Shown in pieces: positions 8,271-18,315 of a DNA stretch of 64,000 bases. The DNA comes from Rhodothermales bacterium (GTDB lineage: Bacteria; Bacteroidota; Rhodothermia; Rhodothermales; VXPQ01), in the NCBI GenBank assembly GCA_022821845.1, contig JAJECT010000009.1, forward strand, positions 30,275-94,274, written 5' to 3'. The stretch's first letter is position 1, and every line of letters starts with the position of its first letter. Below the pieces are notes generated by a model, which had not been told where the DNA came from, searched no databases, and saw only the letters and a program-made list of their open reading frames with translations. The translations under genes were made by a program, and so were the position numbers.

Positions 8271-9287
8271 TTATTTCCTTTCTTCCCTTTCTTCCCTTTC
8301 CTCCCTTTCCAGAAACGTCTTTAGCACAAGATCTGCGGCGGCGGCCACGGCTATTTCTCGGCGGGCGGCCCGCTCTTCGTATTCTTCCAGCAAGCGATGG
8401 ACGCTTGCGTCGGCGCGCGCCGTTTCGAGGAGGCGGGCTTCGAGCGTTTCGCGCAGCCAGCAGCCGATCTGCTTGCGTCGCCGCCGGGCAAGGTGCTCCG
8501 ACGATTTCACCAGGCGTTCGTACTCCCGCATATCTTTGCGGATCATATCCAGGCCGGATTCTTTCTGGGCGGAACAGGTGTGCACGGTCGGGGTCCAGCC
8601 GGATTCCTTGGGCGGAAAAAGCCTTAGCGCCGCTTTCATGCGCCGGGCGTCCAGGCGTATCGCTTTCGGCGTATGCGCGTCCTCCTTGGTGAAAACCACG
8701 ATGTCCGCCTCCTCCATGACGCCGCGCTTCACTCCTTGCAGTTCGTCCCCCGATCCAGGCAACGTCAGGAGCATCAGAAGATCCACCATGTCGCTAACCG
8801 TCGTTTCCGCCTGCCCGGAGCCTACCGTTTCGACGAATACCGTATCGTACCCGGCTGCTTCGCACAGGATAATGCTTTGGCGCGTTCCGTCCCCAATCCC
8901 TCCTGCTCGCCGCTTGCCGGGCGCAGGCCGCACGAAGGCGTTCGGGTGCGTGGCCAGGCGCGTCATGCGCGTCTTGTCTCCAAGAATGCTGCCTCCGGTG
9001 CGTTCGCTCGCCGGATCGTAGGCCAGCACCGCCACGCGACGATTTTCGTGCATGGCCAGCCGGACGCCAAGGGATTCGATGAACGTGCTTTTTCCCACGC
9101 CGGGCGCTCCAGTGATTCCAATGCGGATGGCCGTCCCCGACAAGGGCAGGCAGGCGTCCAGCAGGGCCTTTGCGCATTCGCGGTGGTCGGGGTGAGCGCT
9201 TTCCATGAGGGTAATGCTCCGCGCCAGCAGGACGCGGTCCCCGTTCCGGACGCCTTCGAACAGTTCCTCTACAGGGGGAAACGTCAT
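8271..9287 (-). CDS. meaB: GTPase MeaB, methylmalonyl-CoA mutase chaperone
   Basis: A 338-residue G3E-family GTPase (MeaB/ArgK) that protects and reloads methylmalonyl-CoA mutase with adenosylcobalamin. The P-loop is [18 protein letters not shown] (about 57-74), Walker B/switch is [14 protein letters not shown] (about 147-160) and the base motif is FTKEDA (about 199-204). The start overlaps the mutase stop by an ATGA, showing translational coupling. The C-terminus ends in repeated E-E-R units encoded by a simple CTTTCTTCC-type run (8275-8310), not a family feature, probably from slippage. Confidence 0.95.
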   Translation of the reverse strand: MTFPPVEELFEGVRNGDRVLLARSITLMESAHPDHRECAKALLDACLPLSGTAIRIGITGAPGVGKSTFIESLGVRLAMHENRRVAVLAYDPASERTGGSILGDKTRMTRLATHPNAFVRPAPGKRRAGGIGDGTRQSIILCEAAGYDTVFVETVGSGQAETTVSDMVDLLMLLTLPGSGDELQGVKRGVMEEADIVVFTKEDAHTPKAIRLDARRMKAALRLFPPKESGWTPTVHTCSAQKESGLDMIRKDMREYERLVKSSEHLARRRRKQIGCWLRETLEARLLETARADASVHRLLEEYEERAARREIAVAAAADLVLKTFLEREEREEREERK

Positions 9288-12200
9288 GCCGCGCCGCCCT
9301 CCTCGATCATCCCGAGAAGAATCCGGGACGCCGCGTCGGTTACCGGGGTGCCGGGACCGAAAATTTCCGACACGCCCGCCGCGCGCAGAAACGCATAGTC
9401 CTTTCGGGGAATCACCCCGCCGACCACCACGCGAATATCCTCGCGGCCCATTTTCCGCAGCGCGGCGAGTACTTCAGGCAAAAAGGCCTTGTGCCCGCCG
9501 GCAAGCGTGGACACGCCGAGAATATGCACGTCGTTTTCGACGGCCTGCAAGGCGACCTCGCCGGGCGTCTGGAATAAGGGTCCGATATCTACGTCGAACC
9601 CCATGTCCGCAAAGGCGGTCGCAATCACTTTTGCGCCCCGGTCGTGTCCGTCCTGTCCGATTTTCGCCACGAGGATGCGTGGCCGTCGGCCCGCCCGGTC
9701 GGCGAAAACGCTCGCAAGCCGCAGGATTTCTTCCGGCTTTTCTCCGGATGCGCGGGCGCGGACATACGCTCCCCCGGCCATGTTGCGGCGAGCGCGATGT
9801 CTTCCGAATTCTTTTTCCATAGCGATGGATATTTCGCCGAGGGTAGCCCGCCGCCGGGCAGCCTCCACGGCGCAGGCCAGCAGGTTGCCCTCTCCTGTGC
9901 GGGCGCAGGCGGTCAGCGCGGCAAGGGCCTGCTGCGCGGCTTCGTCGTCGCGGGACGCCCGAACCGCGCGAAGCCGCGCTATTTGCGCTTCGCGGACGGC
10001 GGCATGGTCTATTTCCAGTACGTCGATCGGCGCTTCCTGTGGCGGTTCGAACCGGTTGACGCCTACGATGGTCTCCTTTCCGGCGTCGATTCGCGCCTGC
10101 TTGCGGGCCGCGGCTTCTTCGATGCGGGCCATGGGAATGCCTGCTTCGATCGCCTCGGCCATGCCTCCGGCTTCTTCTATTTCTTCGATCAGCGCCCACG
10201 CGCGGCGCGCCAGCTGATCGGTCAGCGTTTCTACGTAATACGATCCGCCCATTGGATCGATGGCCTGCGCGATATCCGTTTCCTTCTGTAAATACGTTTG
10301 GGTATTGCGCGCAATCCGGGCGGAAGCCTCCGTAGGCAGCGCCATGGCTTCGTCGAGCGCGTTCGTATGCAGCGACTGGGTATGTCCCAGCGCGGCGGAC
10401 AAGGCTTCGAGGCAAGTGCGGGCCACGTTATTGTACGGATCCTGTTCGGTGAGGCTCCAGCCCGAAGTCTGGCAGTGCGCCCGCAGCGCCATGGATTTCG
10501 GGTTTCGAGGGGAAAAGCGCCGGACGATCTTCGCCCACAGCAGCCGCCCGGCCCGCAATTTGGCGATTTCCATAAAGTGATGCATCCCGATCCCCCAGAA
10601 AAAAGAAATGCGGGGGGCGAAATCGTCGATTTGCAACCCTGCCTTGAGGCCCGTACGGAGATATTCGAGTCCGTCGGCAAGCGTATAGGCCAGTTCGAGG
10701 TCTGCCGTGGCGCCTGCTTCCTGCATATGGTAGCCGCTGACCGAAATGGCGTTGAATCGGGGCATGCGCTCGGCGGCGTACCGGAATATGTCCGCCACGA
10801 TGCGCATGGACGGGCCGGGAGGATAGATGTACGTATTGCGCACCATGAACTCTTTCAGAATATCGTTCTGAATGGTGCCGGCAAGCGTTGCGGCGGGCGC
10901 GCCCTGCTCTTCCGCGGCCACGATATAAAAAGCCATGACGGGCAAGACGGCCCCGTTCATGGTCATGGAGACGGACATGCGGTCCAGGGGAATGCCCTCG
11001 AACAAGCGCTTCATATCCTCTACCGTATCGACTGCGACGCCCGCCTTGCCGACGTCTCCCGCCACCCGCTCGTGATCGGAATCGTAGCCCCGGTGCGTGG
11101 GCAGGTCGAACGCGACGGAAAGGCCCTTTTGCCCGTCGGCCAGCGCCCCGCGATAAAAAGCGTTCGATTCCTCGGCGGTCGAAAAACCCGCGTATTGCCG
11201 GATGGTCCAGGGGCGGACAAGGTACATTCCTGCGTACGGGCCCCGCAAAAACGGGGGGACGCCCGCGGCGTACTCGAGGTGGCGGAGCTCCTTGCGCGCT
11301 TCGGGACCGTACGCCGGACGTTCTTCGACGCCTTCGATCTCGCGCCATGGCTTGCCGCTTCGGGCGGGCAAGAGCGACGGCGGACGGTACGCCGCCGGAA
11401 AATCCGGGCAGGGCGCAGGCTCCGTTTCGCGGGAGATCATACGCCGAAACGCTTCCCATGCCGCTTGCGCAATGCGGTCCGTAAGGACCTCTATGGCGTA
11501 ACTGCCTGCGGCGGGATCGTTCACCTTGCCGAGGCGGGCTTCGTGGCGAAGAATATGCTGAAGGTTCCGGGCCAGGCGCAACGCGCCGTCCGACGCCCCC
11601 CCGTCCGCCGCGTCGTACGGATGCACCGTCAGCGCGTCGCACGTTCCGACCACGGCGGCAACCGATTGCACGGCGGCCCGCAGCAGGTTGGCGTACGGAT
11701 CGCCGGCCGGCGGCGCTTCGCAAGCGGCGACGGCGCGCAGCTGGGCGGTTTCGCTCCGCGCCGGGTCGAACGCGCGCGCTACCTGTGGGATAAGCAACCG
11801 CAACGCCCGGAGCCGGGCGATTTCCGTTAAAAAGGACGAACGCGTCCGAACCGAAACGTACAGCGAGGCCAGTACTTGCTCTGGCGCGCATCCCTGGTCG
11901 GCAAGGCCCGCAAGGTAGCCGGCCGTCGCAACGAGAATGCGGGCGGTTTCCTCGATAAGGCCGTTTCCCTGGCGCGGTTCGGCGGCGGCGCGTAAAAACC
12001 GGGGCAGCCTGTCGGCGCTGTCGCTTTGGCGCGTCGCATTGCGCAGGAAGCGGGCGGCGCGATCCGCCCAGCCGTCCGGGAGATGGCCTGTGCGGGCGCG
12101 CCATGCGAACGGATCGAACGCCGCAGAGCACGAGGCGGCGCCCGCCGGGGGGCGCGGGGCGAGGGCAAGCCATTCTTCCAGCAGCGCAAGGCTTCGTTCG

Positions 12201-12652
12201 CCCGCTTCGATATGGATCGCGGCGCCGGCGACGTTGAGGCCGTCCAGCAGGGCCGCGACGTCCGCGGCTTGCGCTGTCCGCGAGGCCGGAAAAGACAGGC
12301 CAATCTGCTCCACGCCGCCGCGCGCGGCGTCTTCGATGCGCCGCCGGGTTTCGTCAAAATCCCCGACGGGAATCTGCTGGCAAATCCGCCAGGAAGCCGG
12401 AATCGGCGCGACGCGCTGGTTGTCGGAATCCAGATGCGGAATCCCCGCAAGGTCTTCGGAGCGGCCCCAGGGCCGGATCGCAACCCCTTCGCACGGCGTC
12501 CATAAAGGCAATGCTTCGCCTTCCTGCCGGTTCAGCGCTTTTCGAATCAGCGCCTCCCAGGTTTCGGTAGAAACCGGAGGAAAAGCGTCGAAAAGCCCGC
12601 CCCGGTCGCCGTCGGGCGGCGGGTTCTTGTCTAACCTGTCCGTCTTATCCAT
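9284..12652 (-). CDS. mutB: Methylmalonyl-CoA mutase, fused MutA-like and MutB in one chain
   Basis: A 1122-residue single chain. Residues about 10-445 match the non-catalytic small subunit (MutA) TIM barrel without its degenerate cobalamin domain. Residues about 460-960 are the catalytic MutB barrel, with [21 protein letters not shown] and [15 protein letters not shown]. The last 130 are the B12-binding domain with the axial-histidine motif [12 protein letters not shown]. It interconverts methylmalonyl-CoA and succinyl-CoA (propionate metabolism). I start at 12652 ([10 protein letters not shown]): this ATG overlaps the upstream methyltransferase stop as ATGGATAA; a start 20 codons further up is open but Arg/Ala-rich. 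meaB follows with ATGA overlap. It is not IcmF, which has an N-terminal B12 domain and an internal GTPase. Confidence 0.93.
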   Translation of the reverse strand: MDKTDRLDKNPPPDGDRGGLFDAFPPVSTETWEALIRKALNRQEGEALPLWTPCEGVAIRPWGRSEDLAGIPHLDSDNQRVAPIPASWRICQQIPVGDFDETRRRIEDAARGGVEQIGLSFPASRTAQAADVAALLDGLNVAGAAIHIEAGERSLALLEEWLALAPRPPAGAASCSAAFDPFAWRARTGHLPDGWADRAARFLRNATRQSDSADRLPRFLRAAAEPRQGNGLIEETARILVATAGYLAGLADQGCAPEQVLASLYVSVRTRSSFLTEIARLRALRLLIPQVARAFDPARSETAQLRAVAACEAPPAGDPYANLLRAAVQSVAAVVGTCDALTVHPYDAADGGASDGALRLARNLQHILRHEARLGKVNDPAAGSYAIEVLTDRIAQAAWEAFRRMISRETEPAPCPDFPAAYRPPSLLPARSGKPWREIEGVEERPAYGPEARKELRHLEYAAGVPPFLRGPYAGMYLVRPWTIRQYAGFSTAEESNAFYRGALADGQKGLSVAFDLPTHRGYDSDHERVAGDVGKAGVAVDTVEDMKRLFEGIPLDRMSVSMTMNGAVLPVMAFYIVAAEEQGAPAATLAGTIQNDILKEFMVRNTYIYPPGPSMRIVADIFRYAAERMPRFNAISVSGYHMQEAGATADLELAYTLADGLEYLRTGLKAGLQIDDFAPRISFFWGIGMHHFMEIAKLRAGRLLWAKIVRRFSPRNPKSMALRAHCQTSGWSLTEQDPYNNVARTCLEALSAALGHTQSLHTNALDEAMALPTEASARIARNTQTYLQKETDIAQAIDPMGGSYYVETLTDQLARRAWALIEEIEEAGGMAEAIEAGIPMARIEEAAARKQARIDAGKETIVGVNRFEPPQEAPIDVLEIDHAAVREAQIARLRAVRASRDDEAAQQALAALTACARTGEGNLLACAVEAARRRATLGEISIAMEKEFGRHRARRNMAGGAYVRARASGEKPEEILRLASVFADRAGRRPRILVAKIGQDGHDRGAKVIATAFADMGFDVDIGPLFQTPGEVALQAVENDVHILGVSTLAGGHKAFLPEVLAALRKMGREDIRVVVGGVIPRKDYAFLRAAGVSEIFGPGTPVTDAASRILLGMIEEGGAA

Positions 12653-13217
12653 GGGGCGTTTCCTTGCTATCGCGGCCCTCTGGCGCCGCGCTCCGCCGAT
12701 ACGCGCGGACAATGTCGAATATAGCGATGCCGTACGCCACGGCTACGTTCAGCGACTGCTTGGCTCCGAATTGCGGTATTTCGAACGCCACGTCTGCTTC
12801 GGCCACCAGGGAATCGCGGACGCCGTGCAATTCGTTGCCTACGATAAGGCAAAGCGGGAAAAAAGATTCCGCGACGTCCGTTGTGTGCGTGGGGCAGTCT
12901 GTTATTTCCAGTACGCCGATGGTATAGCCCTTGCGTTTGAGCGCTTGCGCCACAGGAAGCGGATCCGCCTGGTATTCCCATCGAACCGTATCTTGCGCTC
13001 CAAGGGCCGTTTTGTGCAATTTCCTGTTCGCCGGCGTTCCGGTAATGCCCGTCAAATACAATTTTTCGACGAGCGCGGCATCCGACGCGCGGAACATCGC
13101 CCCGACATTGTAAATAGATCGTACATTGTCGAGCAGGACGGAAACCGGGTGTGGGGCCAGCGCGCGCGCCGTTGTCGGATCCGGACGGGGTATTTCTTCG
13201 TGTCTGAGTTTGCGCAT
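12645..13217 (-). CDS. TrmH/SpoU-family RNA 2'-O-methyltransferase
   Basis: A 190-residue SPOUT methyltransferase. The three family motifs are visible: [17 protein letters not shown] (about 31-47), [10 protein letters not shown] (about 125-134) and [19 protein letters not shown] (about 147-165), which form the trefoil knot and the S-adenosylmethionine site. It should methylate the 2'-OH of a tRNA or rRNA ribose; the target is not readable. There is no N-terminal L30e-like domain, so it is the short type. The stop overlaps the mutase start by 8 nt, so an RNA-modification gene leads the mutase operon; the functional reason is unknown. Confidence 0.9.
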   Translation of the reverse strand: MRKLRHEEIPRPDPTTARALAPHPVSVLLDNVRSIYNVGAMFRASDAALVEKLYLTGITGTPANRKLHKTALGAQDTVRWEYQADPLPVAQALKRKGYTIGVLEITDCPTHTTDVAESFFPLCLIVGNELHGVRDSLVAEADVAFEIPQFGAKQSLNVAVAYGIAIFDIVRAYRRSAAPEGRDSKETPHG

Positions 13218-13254
13218 GGACGCCTGCCTGCGCCGCGCGGACGCAATGGCGCAT

Positions 13255-13277
13255 GGATTGAATCAAAGTATCCTTAG
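13255..13277 (+). promoter_or_regulatory. Recurrent GTATCCTTAG element upstream of cmk
   Basis: A 23-bp sequence beginning GGATTGAATC and ending GTATCCTTAG, 9 nt before the cmk GTG. It matches the element at 34010-34032 at 19 of 23 positions and the elements bordering 19613-19877. TATCCTTAG loosely resembles the Bacteroidota -7 box, so it may be a promoter with a very short leader. Confidence 0.45.
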
Positions 13278-13286
13278 CAAAAGTAC

Positions 13287-13982
13287 GTGATTATCGCCAT
13301 AGATGGGCCGGCCGGATCGGGAAAATCGACCACGGCCCGCGCAGTGGCCGAACGGCTCGGCTACGTATATGTGGATACCGGGGCCATGTACCGTACGGTC
13401 GCGCTTGCGTTTATCCGGTCCGGCTTGCCGGCGGAGGCGCCGTCCGGGGAGGCGCTTCGCGGATTGCTTGCGGGCATTCGTCTGGATATGCGTTTCGATC
13501 CGGACGGCATGCGCGTTTTGCTGAACGGACAAAACGTAACCGGGGACATCCGAACCCGCGAGGTTACCGAAGCCGCCAGTCGCGTGGCCGCGATTCCGGC
13601 GGTGCGCGAGCGGATGGTCCGGGAGCAACGGCGCGTTGCCCGAGCGGAGGAAACAAGGCGTGGCGGCGTGGTGCTCGAGGGGCGCGACATCGGGACGATC
13701 GTGTTCCCGGACGCCGAGGTAAAAGTGTTTATGGACGCCAGCGTAACCATGCGCGCGCGGCGGCGGTACGATGAATTGCGGGAGAAAAATTCCGACGTAT
13801 CGTTCGAGGAGGTGCTGGACGACATTCGCGCACGGGACGCGCGGGACATTTATCGGCGGGTTTCTCCCCTGCGCAAGGCAGAGGGAACCGTTGAAATAGA
13901 CACATCGCACATCGCGATCCGCGAGCAGGTGGAAATGGTTGTTCGGGCCGCGCGGGAACGAGCGAAGTCCCCGGATGTATAA
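13287..13982 (+). CDS. cmk: Cytidylate kinase
   Basis: A 231-residue CMP/dCMP kinase. The P-loop GPAGSGKST is at about residues 7-15, followed by the family-specific YVDTGAMYRTVAL (about 28-40) and GRDIGTIVFPDAEVKVFMDAS (about 130-150). The lid is in RARRRYDEL. The start is GTG at 13287; no upstream ATG is in frame close by. It diverges from the methyltransferase operon with only 69 nt between. cmk followed by rpsA is a conserved order in bacteria, although a 243-nt spacer separates them here. Confidence 0.95.
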   Translation: MIIAIDGPAGSGKSTTARAVAERLGYVYVDTGAMYRTVALAFIRSGLPAEAPSGEALRGLLAGIRLDMRFDPDGMRVLLNGQNVTGDIRTREVTEAASRVAAIPAVRERMVREQRRVARAEETRRGGVVLEGRDIGTIVFPDAEVKVFMDASVTMRARRRYDELREKNSDVSFEEVLDDIRARDARDIYRRVSPLRKAEGTVEIDTSHIAIREQVEMVVRAARERAKSPDV

Positions 13983-14225
13983 ATAGTTTGTGCGAAAAAA
14001 GATCGCCATGGCCCCGGCGGCGCAGTGTTTCTCCGGCAGGCCTCCCTTTCTGGCGATCATATCCACGTTCACGTAAACGCCACAAGAGGGCTGCGCGGCA
14101 CAGAAAGGGTTGCCCGGCGGCGCCTTGTAATGCAGGGAAATAACGAACGGCGCTGCATGCGCCGATGGGCAAGGACTTTCGTCTCGCGCCTGGATTTGCG
14201 AAAATTTCTCTGAAAAACCAGCCTT

Positions 14226-16547
14226 ATGACCGAAAACCCGCAAGAAACTTTACAAAACCAGGAAATTCTTACCAACGATACCGCGCCGTTGTCTCCGGGC
14301 GACGACGAATCCCCTGCGGAACAAGCCTCGGCCCCTGTGGAAGAAAACGCGCAGTCGGCGGCGAATGGCGCGCAGGCGACAGATTCGGAAACGGCGACCG
14401 CCGTCCCGGAACCAAAGGAGGATGCCGCGCCTGAAGAGGCCGTTGCCGAAACGCCTGTGGACGCGGATTCGTCGGAACCCTCCGAGCCTTCCGCCGAACA
14501 GCAAGAATCGGGCGACGATCCCCTGTCCGGGGCGCCGGTTGCCGAGCGGGAAAAAGACGATGCAACGGGTACGATAGGATATACGGGCGAGATTATTGGC
14601 CCGGTCGTAACCCTTGAAGAAATTGCGCAAGGAGACCAGGAAGAACAGGAAGTAGCGCAATCCTGGAAAGAACTCGAAGAAATGGTCGCCGCCTCGTTTA
14701 CGGCGGTCCGCGAACAGGAAATCGTTGCGGGGCGCGTAATAAGCGTCGGAGAAAAGGACGTAGTCATAGATATAGGGTTCAAGAGCGATGGCATTGTATC
14801 CCTGAACGAATTCGACGATGCGCTTGCGGCGGGCGACGAAGTAGAAGTGCTCGTCGAGCGCCTGGAGGATTATCATGGGCAGCTTGTGTTGTCGAAGACC
14901 AAGGCGGATCAGTTGCGCCGCTGGCAGCGGATAGAGGAAGCCCATGAAAAGGGCGATATCATAGAAGGCACGATCACGCGCCGCATCAAGGGCGGCATGA
15001 TCGTCAATCTCGACATTGGCGGCATGGAAGCCTTCCTCCCCGGCTCGCAGATCGATGTTCGCCCGGTGCGCGATTTCGATACGTACCTCGAAAAGCGCAT
15101 GGAGTTCAAGATCGTCAAGCTGAATCCGGCCAACGACAACATCGTTATTTCGCACAAGGCCCTTATCGAAAAGGAACTTGGGGCGCAGCGCGAAAAAATC
15201 CTTGCGACGATGGAGCCCGGCCAGATTCTGGAAGGCATGGCCAAAAACATTACCGATTTCGGCATTTTCGTCGATCTGGGCGGCGTGGACGGCTTGCTGC
15301 ACATCACCGACCTTTCCTGGGGCCGCGTTTCCCATCCTTCCGAATTGGTGGAACTCGACCAGAAACTTACGGTCGTGGTGCTGGATTACGACAAGGATCG
15401 GCAGCGCATCTCGCTGGGCCTGAAGCAACTCCAGCCGCACCCGTGGGAAACCATCGACGACAAATACCTGGCAGGCGGCGCCGTGGAAGGCAAGGTGGTT
15501 TCCATTACGGACTACGGCGCCTTCGTGGAACTGGAGAAAGGCATTGAGGGCCTTGTCCATATCTCTGAAATGAGCTGGACGGAGCACATTCGCCATCCGA
15601 GTCAGATGGTTTCGCTGGGGCAACTGGTGAACGTCAAAATTCTCAAGATCGACAAGCAAGGGAAGAAGATTTCTCTTGGCATGAAGCAGCTCGAGCCCGA
15701 TCCGTGGGATGGCATTTCGGACCGCTATCCTCCGGGCACGGTCATGGCGGGCAAGGTGCGCAACATCACCAATTTCGGCGTGTTCGTGGGCATCGAGCCG
15801 GGCATCGACGGGCTGGTTCATATTTCCGATCTGTCCTGGACCAAGAAAGTGCGTCATCCGAACGAAATGGTGCGCAAGGGGCAAAGCCTCGACGTCGTGA
15901 TCCTGAATATCGACGAGGGGTCGCGGCGCATCTCGCTGGGCCACAAGCAAGTGGAGACGAATCCGTGGAATCAGTTCGCCAAGGCGTACGCCGAGGGAAC
16001 CGATACCCAGGCGACCGTGGTGCGCACCAACGAGGGCGGGCTTGTGATCGAACTGCCGCTTGGCGTCGAGGCGTTTGCGCCCGCCAGCGAGTTGCGAAAC
16101 GGGCCGCATAATTTCCAGGATTTTTATCCGTCGGGACAGGAACTGGAGTTGCGCGTGATCAAGTTCGATCCGCAGCAGAAGGAAATTGTCCTGAGCGAGG
16201 TGGCGAAGGAGCGGGCTGCCGTACGCGCCGAAAAAGCCGGACAAGATCGCGTACGCCGCGAATCGAAGAAGCGGGAAGCGCGGGAGGTGAGCAAGTATCA
16301 GAAGGCGGCGACTTCGGCGGGCCGGACCACGTTTGGAGATATTTCGGGCCTGGCGGACCTGAAGGCGCAGTTCGAAAAGGCGGAGAAAGGAACCCGCAAG
16401 AAGGCGGCGCCCAGGAAGGCCGCCCCAAAAACCGCATCGGCGCAAAAGGGCAAGGCGTCCGCCGCGAAAAAGGCGGCTCCCGCCGAGGACAAACAGGATA
16501 AAACGCCCGCCAAAAAGGAGGCCAAGGCCGAAAGCGAGGCGAAATAA
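14226..16547 (+). CDS. rpsA: Ribosomal protein S1 with acidic N-terminal and basic C-terminal extensions
   Basis: A 773-residue S1, much longer than the usual 550-600. Six S1 (OB-fold) domains can be placed at about 163-225, 242-311, 330-398, 415-485, 502-573 and 590-662; domains 3-5 show the conserved DFGIFVDLGGVDGLLHI-type signature. The first ~160 residues are Glu/Asp/Ala/Pro-rich with no domain, and residues about 665-773 are Lys/Ala-rich. S1 binds mRNA and helps initiation on leaders lacking Shine-Dalgarno sequences, which fits the RBS-poor starts in this window. The first ATG in frame is used. purC follows after 17 nt. Confidence 0.96.
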   Translation: MTENPQETLQNQEILTNDTAPLSPGDDESPAEQASAPVEENAQSAANGAQATDSETATAVPEPKEDAAPEEAVAETPVDADSSEPSEPSAEQQESGDDPLSGAPVAEREKDDATGTIGYTGEIIGPVVTLEEIAQGDQEEQEVAQSWKELEEMVAASFTAVREQEIVAGRVISVGEKDVVIDIGFKSDGIVSLNEFDDALAAGDEVEVLVERLEDYHGQLVLSKTKADQLRRWQRIEEAHEKGDIIEGTITRRIKGGMIVNLDIGGMEAFLPGSQIDVRPVRDFDTYLEKRMEFKIVKLNPANDNIVISHKALIEKELGAQREKILATMEPGQILEGMAKNITDFGIFVDLGGVDGLLHITDLSWGRVSHPSELVELDQKLTVVVLDYDKDRQRISLGLKQLQPHPWETIDDKYLAGGAVEGKVVSITDYGAFVELEKGIEGLVHISEMSWTEHIRHPSQMVSLGQLVNVKILKIDKQGKKISLGMKQLEPDPWDGISDRYPPGTVMAGKVRNITNFGVFVGIEPGIDGLVHISDLSWTKKVRHPNEMVRKGQSLDVVILNIDEGSRRISLGHKQVETNPWNQFAKAYAEGTDTQATVVRTNEGGLVIELPLGVEAFAPASELRNGPHNFQDFYPSGQELELRVIKFDPQQKEIVLSEVAKERAAVRAEKAGQDRVRRESKKREAREVSKYQKAATSAGRTTFGDISGLADLKAQFEKAEKGTRKKAAPRKAAPKTASAQKGKASAAKKAAPAEDKQDKTPAKKEAKAESEAK

Positions 16548-16564
16548 ACCTTTTACCCGTCCGC

Positions 16565-17557
16565 ATGGGGTCAGCAAGCACGTTGCGTCCGTCGATCAGG
16601 AACGCGATTCGGCGGCAACTTGACCGGACGATCTGCGAAACGCACTTTACGGAAGCGGGCCAGCGCTATCAGGGCAAGGTGCGCGACGTCTACCGGACTC
16701 CGGACGCGCTTTTCCTGGTTACGACCGACCGTATTTCGGCTTTCGACTGCGTGCTGCGCCAGCAGATTCCGTTCAAGGGGCAGGCGTTGAATCGGCTGGC
16801 CGCTTTTTTCTTCGAACAAACGCGGGACGTCGCCCCCAATCACCTGGTGGCGATTCCGGACCCGAACGTGACGGTGGCGACGCCGTGCGACCCCCTGCCC
16901 GTCGAGTTCGTGGTTCGGGGCTACCTCGCAGGCCATGCCTGGCGGGAATACCGCGCCGGGCGGCGCAGCGTTTCCGGGGTATCGTTGCCGGACGGCCTGC
17001 GGGAAAGCAGTCGCCTGCCGCGGCCCGTGCTTACGCCCTCCACCAAGGCGGCAACGGGACACGACGAGGACATTTCCCGAGAAGAAATCATAGCGCGCGG
17101 CCTGCTGACAGCGGATGCCTTCGACGAATTGGAAGCCGTTGCGCTGGCCCTGTTTGCGCGGGGCGCGGAGATGGCGTCGGCGCGGGGGCTGTTGCTGGTG
17201 GACACCAAATACGAATTCGGTCGCGCCCCGGACGGCGGATTTCTGCTTATAGACGAGGTGCATACGCCGGATTCGTCCCGATACTACTATGCGGACGGAT
17301 ACGAAGCGCGGCTGCGCGGCGGGCGCCCCCAAAAGCAGCTTTCCAAGGAATTTGTTCGGGAATGGCTGATGGCGCAGGGCTTTCAGGGGCGGCCCGGAGA
17401 GCGCCTTCCCGACTTGCCGGAAGATTTTCGCATTCGGGTGGCCGCCCGCTACATCGAGTTGTACGAAGCCGTAACGGGACATCCATTCGAACCGGATACC
17501 GACCCGGACCCGGTCGAACGCATACGGCGCAGCATTATTGCGTATCGCTCGCGCTGA
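16565..17557 (+). CDS. purC: Phosphoribosylaminoimidazole-succinocarboxamide synthase (SAICAR synthetase)
   Basis: A 330-residue PurC joining aspartate to CAIR in purine synthesis. The start region YQGKVRDVYRTPDALFLVTTDRISAFD (about 36-62) is the ATP-binding signature; GYLAGHAWREYR (about 119-130) and the second signature LLVDTKYEFGRAPDG with DEVHTPDSSRYY (about 211-245) follow. Length fits the longer bacterial/yeast type. It is 17 nt downstream of rpsA. Its last 23 nt overlap the 3' end of moaE on the other strand, leaving no room for a separate terminator. purK and purE lie 34 kb away, so purine genes are scattered. Confidence 0.96.
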   Translation: MGSASTLRPSIRNAIRRQLDRTICETHFTEAGQRYQGKVRDVYRTPDALFLVTTDRISAFDCVLRQQIPFKGQALNRLAAFFFEQTRDVAPNHLVAIPDPNVTVATPCDPLPVEFVVRGYLAGHAWREYRAGRRSVSGVSLPDGLRESSRLPRPVLTPSTKAATGHDEDISREEIIARGLLTADAFDELEAVALALFARGAEMASARGLLLVDTKYEFGRAPDGGFLLIDEVHTPDSSRYYYADGYEARLRGGRPQKQLSKEFVREWLMAQGFQGRPGERLPDLPEDFRIRVAARYIELYEAVTGHPFEPDTDPDPVERIRRSIIAYRSR

Positions 17558-18017
17558 AATCCCCAGCGGCGAAACGTCCTTCCACCCACTCGGCGCTTCC
17601 GTCGGCGAAGCGCTCCTTCTTCCAGATGGGCGCCCGGCTTTTCAGCGCGTCGATCAGGTAGCGACAGGCGGCAAAGGCTTCTGCGCGGTGCGGCGAGGCC
17701 GCGCCGACGATTACGCTTGCTTCTCTGAGGGGCACCGCGCCCGTCCGGTGCAGCAGACAGGCGCGACACAGGGGCCAGCGGCGAAACGCTTCTTCCGCAA
17801 TCCGCCGCATCTCCTTGAGCGCCATAGGTTTATAGCACTCGTATTCAAGTCGTATCGTTTCCCGTCGCGGCGCGTTGGAGTCGGCCTCGGTCCAGCGGCG
17901 CGTTGTTCCGAGGAAAATATCGATCCCGCCCGCCTCCTCCACCCGAAGAAATGCTGCGACCGCTTCAAGGCGGAGCGGCGTTTCCTGAATATCTACCCAC
18001 ACGGCGTCGCTGGTCAT
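17535..18017 (-). CDS. moaE: Molybdopterin synthase catalytic subunit
   Basis: A 160-residue MoaE, the large subunit that transfers sulfur from MoaD to precursor Z (cPMP). Family features are GGIDIFLGTTRR (about 30-41), LEYECYKPMALKEM (about 58-71), HRTGAVPLREASVIVGAASPHRAEAF (about 90-115) and the active-site lysines in LKSRAPIWKKE (about 124-134). It follows moaD by 1 nt. The 3' end overlaps purC convergently by 23 nt. No other molybdenum-cofactor genes are in the window. Confidence 0.93.
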   Translation of the reverse strand: MTSDAVWVDIQETPLRLEAVAAFLRVEEAGGIDIFLGTTRRWTEADSNAPRRETIRLEYECYKPMALKEMRRIAEEAFRRWPLCRACLLHRTGAVPLREASVIVGAASPHRAEAFAACRYLIDALKSRAPIWKKERFADGSAEWVEGRFAAGDFSASDTQ

Positions 18018-18018
18018 T

Positions 18019-18288
18019 TCATCCTCCGCTGACGGGCGTAATGAGGGCTACCTCGTCTCCTGCCCGCACGGTATGCGCGCCGGATACGTATTCCTGGTTG
18101 ACCGCGACGCGGACGGCGGGAAGCAGGGGGCGCAGGGCGGGATACGCCTCCGCGAGGCGTTCGAGCAATCGGGCGGCGGACAGGGTTTCCCCCGGATCAA
18201 GCGGCAAGGCAGCCGAATCGACCCCGGCGCGCTCCCGAAGCACGCTGAAAAACAGTACGTTCACATGGCGCGATTCCTGAGGATGCAT
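18019..18288 (-). CDS. moaD: Molybdopterin synthase sulfur-carrier subunit
   Basis: An 89-residue ubiquitin-like protein ending in Gly-Gly (PVSGG), the C-terminus that is adenylated and thiocarboxylated. VNVLFFSVLRERAG at about 9-22 and VAVNQEYV at about 61-68 fit MoaD. It stands one base before moaE, forming a two-gene unit, and is 27 nt downstream of the LolC/E-type permease on the same strand, so all three could be one transcript. Confidence 0.92.
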   Translation of the reverse strand: MHPQESRHVNVLFFSVLRERAGVDSAALPLDPGETLSAARLLERLAEAYPALRPLLPAVRVAVNQEYVSGAHTVRAGDEVALITPVSGG

Positions 18289-18315
18289 GCGCTTTGCGGA
18301 CCTTATGAAGGTATT

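Noticed and set aside
13984..13990. TAGTTTG as a -7 box for rpsA
   Set aside because: No TTTG-like box lies 19-21 nt upstream, so it was not listed as a promoter.
14250..16577. A 775-codon open frame on the minus strand, antisense to rpsA
   Set aside because: It mirrors the rpsA coding frame almost end to end; translation is His/Arg/Phe-rich with no domain, as expected for an antisense shadow in GC-rich DNA.
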